Below the pieces are notes generated by a model that had not been told where the DNA came from, did not search any database, and worked only from the letters and a program-made list of their open reading frames with translations. DNA of 64,000 nt from Aegilops tauschii subsp. strangulata (Eukaryota > Streptophyta > Magnoliopsida > Poales > Poaceae), in assembly GCF_002575655.3 (NCBI RefSeq), contig NC_053036.3, positions 194,340,788-194,404,787 of the forward strand. Reading direction: 5' to 3'. Shown here in pieces: positions 32,870 to 42,328 of this stretch (positions within the stretch are counted from its first letter, which is position 1; each line of letters begins with the position of its first letter). A program made the translations under genes and the position numbers.

Positions 32870-33240
32870 CAAAGTTAGAAATCTTTTAGGAAATTAGGGT
32901 AGTAGCAAAAACAGTAGCAATTTAAAAAAACAGTACCAAAAAAATTAGGTATAAAAACAGTAGCAAATAAAAAATATTAGCAAATATAGCTAGGGTAATT
33001 TTGTTTAGGTATAAAAAACAGTAGCAATTTTAAAAACAGTAGCAAAAAAATTAGGTATAAAAACAGTAGCAAATATAGCTAGGGAAATTTTGTTTAGGTA
33101 TAAAAACAGTAGCAAATAAAAAAAAGCAGTAGCAAATTAAAAAAACAGTAGCAAAAAATTAGGTATAAAAACAGTAGCAAATATAGCTAGGGCAATTTTG
33201 TTTAGGTATAAAAAACAGTAGCTACAATTTGTAAAAAGCA
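32870..33240 (+). repeat. Tandem 'aaaaacagtagcaaa' repeats
   Basis: About ten copies of 'aaaaacagtagcaa' alternate with 'ttaggtataaa' and 'atatagctaggg(a/c)aattttg', forming a higher-order unit of roughly 90-130 bp. Probably intronic within the second gene's transcription unit. Confidence 0.7.
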
Positions 33241-34588
33241 TGAGCAACTGAAAAATCATCCACCCTTCCGCGTGTGTCGGTGTGCAACTGAAAAATCATC
33301 AGAAGGAAGTTCTATCTTGTGATTGGGTTGGGATATTCATGCATTTTTGGTACTTGATCTAGAATCAACCATATTTTTTCTGACACGTACAACAGGGATG
33401 CTCCCTGCTCCCAACATAAATTTTGTTCATGTAAGTAAAACCAGCATACTGCAAAACTCCACAGTTGCCGCAAGGTTAACAAGTGTAGGTTTGAAACAGA
33501 GGGAAGGGTGGAAAATTAGATTAGGTAAAACCTTGTGGCACTATCCTTGATCATTCTATAGCACTGGTGCAGCATCTGGCCCAAGTATTTTGAGGAGTCT
33601 ATCTGTACTTTTATTAATCATTAATGTGTTGGTACATATATATTGAGAAATGAAACTTCTGTCACGGATGTTTTAGTTTTCTGCTTGTTGGAAACACGAC
33701 TGCTTCTTGCAAAACCTGTTTGACAGTTCGGATAAAATTAGCCAATCTTTCAGTAGCCAATCTTGGTAAAATGTGTTTAACTTGTAGCTTCTAGCTTAAG
33801 TGAGTAGCCAATACTGTAGTGAGTAGCTTAACTTGTTTAAGTACTGCCAGTTAGTAGTACTGCTAGTGAGTAGATGAACTCCATTTAACTAGCCAATTTT
33901 TCTATTTCTGCTTTAACATAACGGAATAACTAATGGTGGCTGCCTAATGATGACAGACTAAGTTTCTGATTTATTTTGTTATAGAAGTGTAGATTCATTG
34001 GTAGCAATTGTTTTCAGTGTCTCATGTTGCTTGTAGTGTTTTGTCCAAAATGTTGAATGATACTGCTTGGAGATGCATATATTGTTTCACCTCTTCACAT
34101 GCCAATGTATTTTCCATGTTGTGATGGAGGCCTTTTTTGCCTTGTCCACCCGAGAGGCCCTTGAGTTTGCCGGAATGTCGATTAACTTCCGTTCCGGCAA
34201 ATTCGGGTACTCCATATGTCCTATTTTCAGCAAAGGTCATGCTGAAATTTTCCGTGAATTTTAGCACGACTTTGCTAAAAATAGGACATATGGGGTACTT
34301 GTGACTAATGCATGGGCCGGGGTATCTTAGTAGTTAATTAAGTAGGATCAAGTGCCCCGGCGTACTTGTGACTAATGCATGGCTTTTAGGGTGCCTCGGT
34401 GTCGATAAAAACCGAAATGATGAAAGCTTAGGCTTTTAGGGTGCCTCGGCGTCGAAAAACCCTCAATGATAAAAGCTTAGCTTTTAGGATGCCTCGGTGT
34501 CGACAAACCCTAAATGATGAGACCATGATCTTGTTCCTTGACAATAACCAACTTTTTGACCAAACTTTGTTCCTATTTAGAGAGAAAC
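33241..34588 (+). other. Leader/intron region of the second CACTA gene
   Basis: No coding region. At 34166-34270 'tttgccggaatgtcgattaa' and 'ggtcatgctgaaattttcc' match the order and text of 28095-28195, just upstream of the transposase exon, so the two genes have related 5' regions. At 34380-34510 a short tandem 'ttttagggtgcctcgg(t/c)gtcga' repeat occurs three times. Confidence 0.55.
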
Positions 34589-37500
34589 ATGGCCAACAAC
34601 GATGAGGCCGGGGGTTCGGGTGTCAAGGCATTCTGGAAGCTGTCCCAGGAGATGGAGGAACAACCTCACTTGTATGAGGACTCCGCCTTCCCCACCGATC
34701 CTGAGACCACTGATGGTACCGCCGAGGATGACCCCACTGATGCCACCACTGATGGTGCCGCCGAGGATGCCACCACTGATGATGGCGGCGCACGCACAGA
34801 TGGCAGCCAACCGAAGAGGCAACGGAAGGACCGGCGCCCGACCGTGCTCCGCACCCTCAAGGAGGAAGTTACTGAAGTGGACTCCGACGGGAATCCAACG
34901 GCGCCCGAACGAATAGTCAAGGGGTGCTCGCTTCAGCTCAGGTGCATTCTCCGGAGCACCGTCTCGATCAACACCGAGAACCTGAGGCATCCTGACCGAG
35001 GGAATTTGCGCAACCTCCTCTTCACGAAGCTGCACGAACGATACAAGTTCCCCGCTGAATTTGAAAACAAAAGCCTCAAAGGGAATAAAGTGAACAATGC
35101 TGCCCTCACGAAGATGAGCAAGGCCCTGTCTACTTGGAAAAGCAATGTGAAGAGAATGATCGAGAAAGGTGAGAGTTATGAGAAGATCAAGGAGAAAAAT
35201 CCTTCGATCACCGAAGATGACTACAACGACTTCAAGATCAATTGCTCGAGCACCGCAAACTCCGAATCAAGTAAGTGGGGGAAAGAAATGCGGGAGCTGA
35301 ACTTAGGGGAACACACACTCGGTCCCGGCGGTTACAGAGTGGCGGAGCCTATATGGGACAAGGAGGAGGCGGACCGTGCCGAGCAAGGCCTACCGCCCCT
35401 CTTCGATAAATATGGTGACAAGCAGACCAGGAACTTTGTCAGGGCCCGGTACAAGAAGGACCCGAAAACAAAGGAGCTTACCACGAATCCGAAGACCAGG
35501 GCGCTTGAGCTTGTTCTGGTAAGGAATACACCCCCGCGTAATTAGCTCCATATGGTTGCATTCTAATTAATGAAGCCAAATTTCTAAATGGTTCACATTC
35601 CTTCCGCAGGCGACTGAAAGCAGTAGCGCGGGGTCGACTAAGAGCAACCCTTGGGACACCACTCTAAATAGGGCGTTGAATGTAATGAAGAACAAGGATA
35701 AGCTCAGTAAGCCGACGTCAGCTGGTCATGTGGCCGGCAAAGGCTTGTCGACAAAATGGTCGTCATACTATAACACTGGTGGGCGAAAGGAGAAAAAGAC
35801 CAGCTCGGAAAGCCAGGCGCGCGAGGTTCAAGAAATCAGGGCACAGGTGGCGCGGATTCCGGAGATTGTCCAAGAGCAAGTGCAACAACAACTCGGAGCG
35901 ACGATCACCGCCATTGTGCCTACCTTGATCCAGGGGATTAGTGCGTGGATTGCGGGCGGCCAACAGGGGCCGCCCCCGATTCCTAGCTTCACGGCCAGCA
36001 ACTCGCAGAACGCGATGGCGGGGCCATTGGTGTCTCCGGCGGAGGCGGCATTGGTGTCTCCGACGCCGCACGGGAGCTTAATGCACCCGGGTGTACGCCG
36101 GCCGGCACCTCTGCAGCAAGCGGCCCCTCCGTCAACTGCACGCCCGCCGTTGGCGGTGCCTCGACATTAGCCGAGCTCGACGCCATCATCACGGTAACTA
36201 ATTAAGCCTCTCTCGGCCGAGGACTTCATCTCCTTGCCTTTGACTGGGCATCCCTAACGCCCTACATGTTTTCGCAGGGCGCCGCCGACGTTCCGTGCAC
36301 TCTCCTGCACTTCGTGAACAACGAGTAGGTCGATGTCGCCTTGGGCAAAATCGTTCAACCGGGCAACCCCTTGTTCCACGGTACCCAGATGCCACCCAAC
36401 TTGTTTAGGGTTCAACTGGTTCGGGTGCTGCCAGGCTGCGACGAGTTGTTACCTCCGATTCGACCCATCGGGGCCGACGATGATGACGTGATGACCCTCA
36501 GCGCTTGCCTGAGCTGGCCCCTGCTTTGGCCGAAGAGCCAGATTTGTTTGGGGGCGGGGGACACCACCCCAAAGACAACACCGCCAGTCGTGCCGGCGCC
36601 AAGTCGGCCCCATGGCAAGACCGCTGCAACGGTGCCGGACATCCCTATGCCAGTGGATCCAAACATGCATATGGCACAGGATTAGAACGACGACGACGAC
36701 GATACATTTGCCAACGTCGATCAGTACTTTGCCGATCATGGGTACGGTGACGACTTCATGGGGCCTCCTTCTCAAGAACCCAACCCAACAAAAGACGTGT
36801 GCGATCTAGCTGGTACCGCGGAGAAGCCAAGTTGCAACAGGCGTCGTCTGCAGTTCAGATCTCAGGAGGCGCCTCCAGCTGCCGACTTCACCGAGCCTCA
36901 GATAGGCGAGGTGCGAAATATGATCAGCCCCAACACACTCAAGAAGGCGGTCTGTGAGCAGAACTCGGTCCCATTACAGGAGAAGAAGAAGGCACGCAAA
37001 AGAAAGACTAACAAGGGTGCGGGCCAGCCGGCACCGAGTACGATCCGTGCTCAGGACGGGCCACCTTCAACTGAGGATATCTCGAGGAGGGTGCATGTGG
37101 CGGGTAGGCCGATGCTACCGAGAAATATGCTCGATGCTGCAACCGGTGCTATGCGGAGTCTGCATGACAGTGTTCTTTCTTTGGAGAAGCGGCGTCTCGG
37201 AGAGAAGGATGTGGCATACCCGGTTTTCGCGGCTAAGGTGCCAGAGGGCAAGGGCTTTGTGGATAACTCCATCGGGGGTACGATCGTCCTGCGGTTTGAT
37301 GACATCCACGCTATGTTGAACCTTCATCCGCTGCACTACACCTTCGTTCGGCTATTTTCGCTGAGTATGGAGATGCGGATCATTCGCGACAAGACCCCGG
37401 ACATCGTGATAGTCGACCCCTTCTACATGCATGCCAAGATCTTGGGCAGCGCTGGGGCCGGCAAGTCGCGAGTTCTTACCTCGAAGGCGTCATTCTGGCA

Positions 37501-38202
37501 AACCAAGATAAGGATAACTTCCTCGTGCCTTACTTTCCCGAGTAAGTCCTCCCCTCAACCGCCCCGTAACATATGAATTCTTAGATTTCGATCGTTTTTC
37601 TTTTAACATTCCGTGTTTTCTGCAGTGACACACATTGCACGCTCATCCTCCTAAGCCCCAAATATTCCATGGCCACGTATTTCGACCCGGACCGTCAGTC
37701 GAACGTAGACTACACAAATGTCAAGAAGGTTCTTGATGATGTTCTCCCCGGCTACGTCAAATCTGGAGGCACCTTCACCAGGCCTATTCGTAAGTACGGC
37801 AAGCACGTGTTCTCCCACAATACGACGTTCTGCTGCATCAAGCAGCCGCCTGGCGGTCAGAAGGGTGCCTACTACGCCATCCATCACATGCGGGCGATCG
37901 TACGGGACCATCATCAACTTCTGCTACCGAGTAGACTCAAAGATTGGGCCGCGAGCGTGTCGGCAATCCAGGACACGGACATCAGACAAGAATTCTTTTG
38001 CATCCAGTCAGAGTTTGCGGAAATCATCCATCAAGATGTCCTTCGTACCTCGGGGCAGTTCTACCTCAGAAATCAACCGTCCAACAATGACATCGACACA
38101 ATCCTACAAATGCAGGCTGACAACGCCCGTTGTTTCATGACTCCCACGATAGACGGCGGCTTCATCCACGCTCCGGTCCCTGAGTCGAGTCGAAAGCAGT
38201 GA
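34589..38202 (+). pseudogene. CACTA second gene: transposase_24-like N-terminus and C48/Ulp1-like C-terminus, broken
   Basis: Exon 1 (34589-35518, 310 codons) has an acidic Asp/Thr-rich N-terminus, a basic 'PKRQRKDRRPTVLRTLKEE' stretch and a plant-transposon domain ('RHPDRGNLRNLLFTKLHERY', 'VRARYKKDPKTKEL'). It ends at a GTAAGG donor; exon 2 begins at 35610 after 'ttccgcag'. Exon 2 carries a coiled-coil-like 'VQEIRAQVARIPEIVQEQVQ' and a Pro-rich tail, with a frameshift near 36080-36150. Exon 3 (from 36278) has TAG at 36326-36328 and at 36683-36685, and a one-base shift near 37460. The last exon (37626-38202) is the protease-like part: 'DTHCTLILLSPKY' holds the His, 'YFDPDRQ' a candidate Asp, and 'KQPPGGQKGAYYAIHHM' aligns with the Ulp1 'QPP..xxCG.Y' active site, with Gly (codon 37864-37866) where Cys is expected. 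Not functional. Confidence 0.8.
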
Positions 38203-38421
38203 TGCTGTGTCTAGTTCTGAAACATCGATTGGCTCATGTTGTAATTAAACTTTAATGAACTTGTAGTATGTCTCTTTGGTTTCGAGAGTCGTTCAACTTA
38301 GATGTAATCGATGCTATTAATGTCTTGCTTTTCTCTTCCGATCGTTCTGTTGCATACTTATATATTGCTTATGTATTGTCTGTGAATTGGTACTAACATT
38401 TCGTTTGGCTACTGCATAGCA

Positions 38422-38676
38422 ATGCCGTGGTATGTCGTGTACAAGGGTAAGGTTCCCGGAGTCTACGACGACTGGGAGGAGTGTCGGAGACAGGTTCACC
38501 GATTCAGCGGTAACAGTTACAAAGGGTACGCCACTAGGGCCGAGGCCGAATCTAGATACGCCCGCTATCTAGCGGGAGAGGGGAGGGAGCGTTGGAGGAA
38601 CCGGATGAAGACAAGTTTCATCGTGATGATGCTCATCGTGATGACCGCAGCTCTCTTCTATGTGATGGTAGTTTAG
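38422..38676 (+). CDS. RNase H1 N-terminal (hybrid-binding/viroplasmin-like) domain protein with C-terminal membrane segment, 84 aa
   Basis: The intact frame begins 'MPWYVVYKGKVPGVYDDWEE', continues 'CRRQVHRFSGNSYKGYATRA' and 'EAESRYARYL', and ends with a hydrophobic 'TSFIVMMLIVMTAALFYVMV' just before the stop. Residues 3-48 match the small domain found at the N-terminus of RNase H1, where it binds RNA-DNA hybrids, and in caulimoviral inclusion proteins. Diagnostic are the W-Y-V-V start, G-V-Y-x-x-W-x-E-C, and F-x-G-x-x-Y-K-G-Y. Residues about 63-83 form one predicted transmembrane helix. There is no RNase H catalytic domain. The ATG follows 'ggctactgcatagca', which could be a splice acceptor with a 'tactaac' branch point at 38391-38397, so it may be the last exon of a longer transcript. 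It is the only undamaged gene of the element. Confidence 0.7.
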   Translation: MPWYVVYKGKVPGVYDDWEECRRQVHRFSGNSYKGYATRAEAESRYARYLAGEGRERWRNRMKTSFIVMMLIVMTAALFYVMVV

Positions 38677-38763
38677 ATGATCGATATCGACTTGTAATGT
38701 GAAGACAAACTTGCGGTCTCGAGACTTGTAATATAATGTTCTATCTTTGTTCGGTCTTTTCAA

Positions 38764-38830
38764 TTCGGAGACTAATATGATGAATTGTATTCGGAGACTA
38801 AAATGATGAATTGTATTCAGAGACTAATCT
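38764..38830 (+). repeat. 26-bp tandem repeat x 2.6
   Basis: Units 'ttcggagactaatatgatga' plus 'attgta' begin at 38764 and 38790, with a third partial unit at 38816 (ttcagagactaat). They lie downstream of the small CACTA gene and may be part of its 3' region. Confidence 0.8.
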
Positions 38831-38939
38831 TCTATTGTATTCGATGAATCTGTTGTTGATGTGTGCTGTCTATATTTTGTCCAATTATACATTTTGTAAC
38901 CTATGCAAAAAACAGAAAATAAAAAAATAAAAAAAACTA

Positions 38940-39292
38940 ATATTCATACTAATGGCGCATCACATCATAGTGCGCCATTAGTATGCCAAAGGATACTAAT
39001 GGCGCATCACTAAACAGTGCGCCATTAGTATGCCGAAGTTACTAATGGCGCATCCTGTTGTTGTGCGCCATTAGTATGCCAAAGCACCTGGGTATAGATG
39101 GCCCCCTGGGAGGCATACTAATGGCGCACTGTTGTATATACTAATGGCGCATCTGGGGTGCGCCATTAGTATACCAGATACTAATGGCGCACCAGTGGTG
39201 CGCCATTAGTAAAATATACTAATGGCGTGGTACTAATGGCGCACCACTAATGCGCCATTAATGGCCAAATTAGGTGCGCCATTAGTAGGCCT
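38940..39292. repeat. CACTA right subterminal hairpin repeats
   Basis: About seven inverted 'actaatggcgca(c/t)...gtgcgccattagta' units, as at the left end but with 'catca' and 'agtgcg' variants. They run up to the terminal inverted repeat at 39288-39305. Confidence 0.9.
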
Positions 39293-39305
39293 TTTCCTAG
39301 TAGTG

Positions 39306-39689
39306 AAGCCATCAAGGCGGCGCTCAAGAGAGGTTGTTGTCTACCTAATGCCATCCCTTCAATCAGATTGAAATGGCAGTAGCCCCGGTTTCACGGGTTT
39401 CGATACCCCAGCAATGTGCAAGAACATCCTCGAAAATGTCTGATGTTAAGAACATCCTCGAAAATGTCTGATGTGACTTCACCTGAAAGTGCATCTGGAA
39501 CCGCTCCCAGTGCTGATTTAGATGCTGTAGGAACGAACAAAGATTGTGGTGCTGAAACAAACGGACAACAGGATCTGTCCTCTATTGGCGTTTGATAGCT
39601 CGTTGCTACCTCGCCGGAGGAATGGGGAGATAGACTCTGACCCAGATCTCGCTATAGCCGCCAACGGATCAATTCATTAAGGGCACACC
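39306..39689 (+). other. Host segment between CACTA and Gypsy insertions
   Basis: The segment between the two insertions includes a tandem 28-bp duplication ('aagaacatcctcgaaaatgt' plus 'ctgatgtt') at 39420-39474. After the second copy an open frame from ATG at about 39463 reads 'MSDVTSPESASGTAPSADLD' onward to TGA at about 39595. I do not recognise the protein. Since 46714 onward is the continuation on the far side of the Gypsy insertion, the original segment was roughly 680 bp or more. Confidence 0.5.
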
Positions 39690-41264
39690 TGATACGTCTC
39701 CAACGTATCTATAATTTTTGATTGTTCCATGCTATATTATATTCTGTTTTGGATGTTTAATGGGCTTTATTATACACTTTTATATTATTTTTGGGACTAA
39801 CCTATTAACCGGAGGCCCAGCCCGAATTCCTGTTTTTTGCCTATTTCAGTGTTTCGAAGGAAAAGAATATCAAACGGAGTCCAAACGGAATGAAACCTTC
39901 GGGAACGTGATTTTCGGAACAAACATGATCCAGAGGACTTGGAGTCTACGTAAAGCAATCAACGAGGAAGGCACGAGGCAGGGGGGCTCGCCTACCCCCC
40001 CAGGCGCGCCCTCCACCCTCGTGGGGCCCATGTTGCTCCACCGACGTACTTCTTCCTCCTATATATACCCATATACCCTGCAAACATCAGATACGGAGCC
40101 AAAACCCTATTTCCACCGCCGCAACCTTCTGTACCCGTGAGATACCATCTTGGGGCCTTTTCCGGCGCTCCGTCGGAGGGGGCATTGATCACGGAGGGCT
40201 TCTGCATCAACAACATAGCCTCTCCGATGATGTGTGAGTAGTCTACCTCAGACCTTCGGGTCCATAGTTATTAGCTAGATGGCTTCTTCTCTCTCTTTGG
40301 ATCTCAATACAAAGTTCTCCTCGATTCTCTTGGAGATCTATTCGATGTAATCTTCTTTTGCGGTGTGTTTGTCGAGATCCGATGAATTGTGGGTTTATGA
40401 TCAAGTTTATCTATGAACAATATTTGAATCTCCTCTGAATTCTTTTATGTATGATTGGTTATCTTTGCAAGTCTCTTCGAATTATCAGTTTGGTTTGGCC
40501 TACTAGATTGATCTTTCTTGCAATGGGAGAAGTGCTTAGCTTTGGGTTCAATCTTGCGGTGTCCTTTCCCAGTGACAGCAGGGGCAGCAAGGCACGTATT
40601 GTATTGTTGCCATCGAGGATAAAAAAGATGGGGTTTATATCATATTGCATGAGTTTATCCCTCTACATCATGTCATCTTACTTAAAGCATTACTCTGTTC
40701 TTATGAACTTAATACTCTAGATGCATGCTAGATAGCGGTCGATGTGTGGAGTAATAGTAGTAGATGAAGAATCATTTCGGTCTACTTGTCACGGATGTGA
40801 TGCCTATATACATGATCATACCTAGATATTCTCATAACTATGCTCAATTCTATCAATTGCTCGACAGTAATTCATTTACCCACCGTAATACTTATGGTCT
40901 TGAGAGAAGCCACTAGTGAAACCTATGGCCCCGGGTCTATTTTCCATCATATTAATCTTCCAACACTTAGCTATTTTTATTGCCGTTTATTTTACTTTGC
41001 ATCTTTATCATAAAAATACCAAAAATATTATCTTATCATATCTATCAGATCTCACTCTCGTAAGTGACCGTGAAGGGATTGACAAACCCTTTATCGCGTT
41101 GGTTGCGAGGTTCTTATTTGTTTGTGTAGGTGCATGGGACTTGAGCGTGATCTCCTACTGGATTGATACCTTGGTTCTCAAAAACTGAGGGAAATACTTA
41201 CGCTACTTTACTGCATCACCCTTTCCTCTTCAAGGGAAACCAACGCAGTGCTCAAGAGGTAGCA
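39690..41264 (+). mobile_element. 5' LTR of the Sabrina-like element
   Basis: 1,575 bp, TG...CA ends. A TATA-like 'cctatatatacccatatacc' at 40059-40078 marks the promoter. The open frame at 39718-40140 lies wholly in the LTR and is not coding. Confidence 0.9.
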
Positions 41265-41275
41265 AGAAGGATTTC

Positions 41276-41293
41276 TGGCGCCGTTGCCGGGGA
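41276..41293 (+). other. Primer-binding site (tRNA-Asp type)
   Basis: TGGCGCCGTTGCCGGGGA, 11 bp after the LTR end, is the site plant Gypsy elements use to prime with tRNA-Asp. Confidence 0.85.
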
Positions 41294-41519
41294 GATTCGC
41301 GCCAAGTCAAGTCAAGATTTGACTCCCAACAACAAGCTATCTTTGGTGCCGTTGCCGAGTCTACACAAGTCAAGACATACCAAGTACCCATCAGAAACTC
41401 TTATCCCTCGCATTACATTATTTGCCATTTGCCTCTCATTTTCCTCTCCCCCACTTCACCTTTGCTGTTTTATGCGCCCTCTCTTTTTCGTTCGCTTGTT
41501 TCTCGCTTGCTTTGTCGTT

Positions 41520-42328
41520 ATGGCTAGTCCTTTATCTACTCCTTTATCTCTCGAGAATGAATTTCTTAATTTTAAACAAAGGGAGGGAGAAAATCTAAAA
41601 GATGTTTGGTATAGAATCTGCAATGCTCAAAATAGATCTACCCAAAAGCAATCTACTACCATTCTTCTTCGCAATTTTTATGTAGGCGTCACTCCTTGGT
41701 ATAGATATATTCTTGATACCATTACCGGAGGGAATTTCTTGGGTAGCCATACTTTTGATTCTTATAATGCTATGATAGATTTGTTTGGCTCACCACCTCT
41801 TTTGGTTAATGGAACTATGTTAACTTTAGAACATGTGATGCAAAGGCTTGAAATTATTGAAAATAAAGTTGCCACTACGGAATTGATTGAGAATTTGGAT
41901 AAAAAGTTCCATAATCAAATTACTCAATATGGATAGTAGGAGTCACTTTGAAATTTTTTAAAGAGAAGGAACCCATAGTTAATGAAAGAATAGTTCAAGA
42001 TTCTACTAGAATTGATAAGCTTGAGGGTATTATTACCAACTTGGGGTCCGCTTTTTCTTCCGTTAGAAACACTCCATATCCTTCAACAAAAATTGCCAAG
42101 CTTATGTATGTTCCTAAAAATAAGGGTGAATCTTCTAGTAAGGAAACTGCGGATCTCAAATCAATAAGTGTTCACCCCATTTCTTTTGCTATCATTAAGG
42201 AACGGTTTGATACAAATGGATTTCTTGATTTCTTGCCCAAAAGTTTGGTCATCAATAAGAATAAAGAAGTTCCTAAGGGTTATAGGTGTTCTATTGAAGG
42301 ATTGCCCACCAAAGAGGGCAATACATAG
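41520..42328 (+). pseudogene. Sabrina-like gag gene, frameshifted
   Basis: The first part (41520-41936, from ATG) reads 'MASPLSTPLSLENEFLNFKQ' and contains the gag-type 'KDVWYRICNAQNRSTQK' and 'FYVGVTPWYRYILDTITGG' blocks typical of Athila-lineage capsid proteins. It stops at TAG 41934. A second part in another frame (41948-42328) continues the same kind of protein ('IDKLEGIITNLGSAF') to its stop. Together they would form one gag of about 265 residues. No zinc knuckle, protease or polymerase follows. Confidence 0.75.

Larger units (their letters stand above)
27178..39305 (+). mobile_element. Complete CACTA (En/Spm-type) transposon, 12,128 bp
   Basis: The element starts CACTACTAGAAAAAGGGC and ends GGCCTTTTCCTAGTAGTG; the inverted termini match at 16 of 18 bases. 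It is flanked by AAG on both sides (27175-27177, 39306-39308), the 3-bp target duplication of this superfamily. Both ends carry dense subterminal hairpins built on 'actaatggcgcac...gtgcgccattagt'. Inside, in order on the plus strand, are a TNP2-type transposase (28236-31800), an internal block of the same subterminal repeat (32300-32380), a second multi-exon gene ending in a C48-protease-like domain (34589-38202) and a small intact gene (38422-38676). Transposase and second gene are both broken, so the element cannot move on its own, but its termini could be used in trans. Confidence 0.95.
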
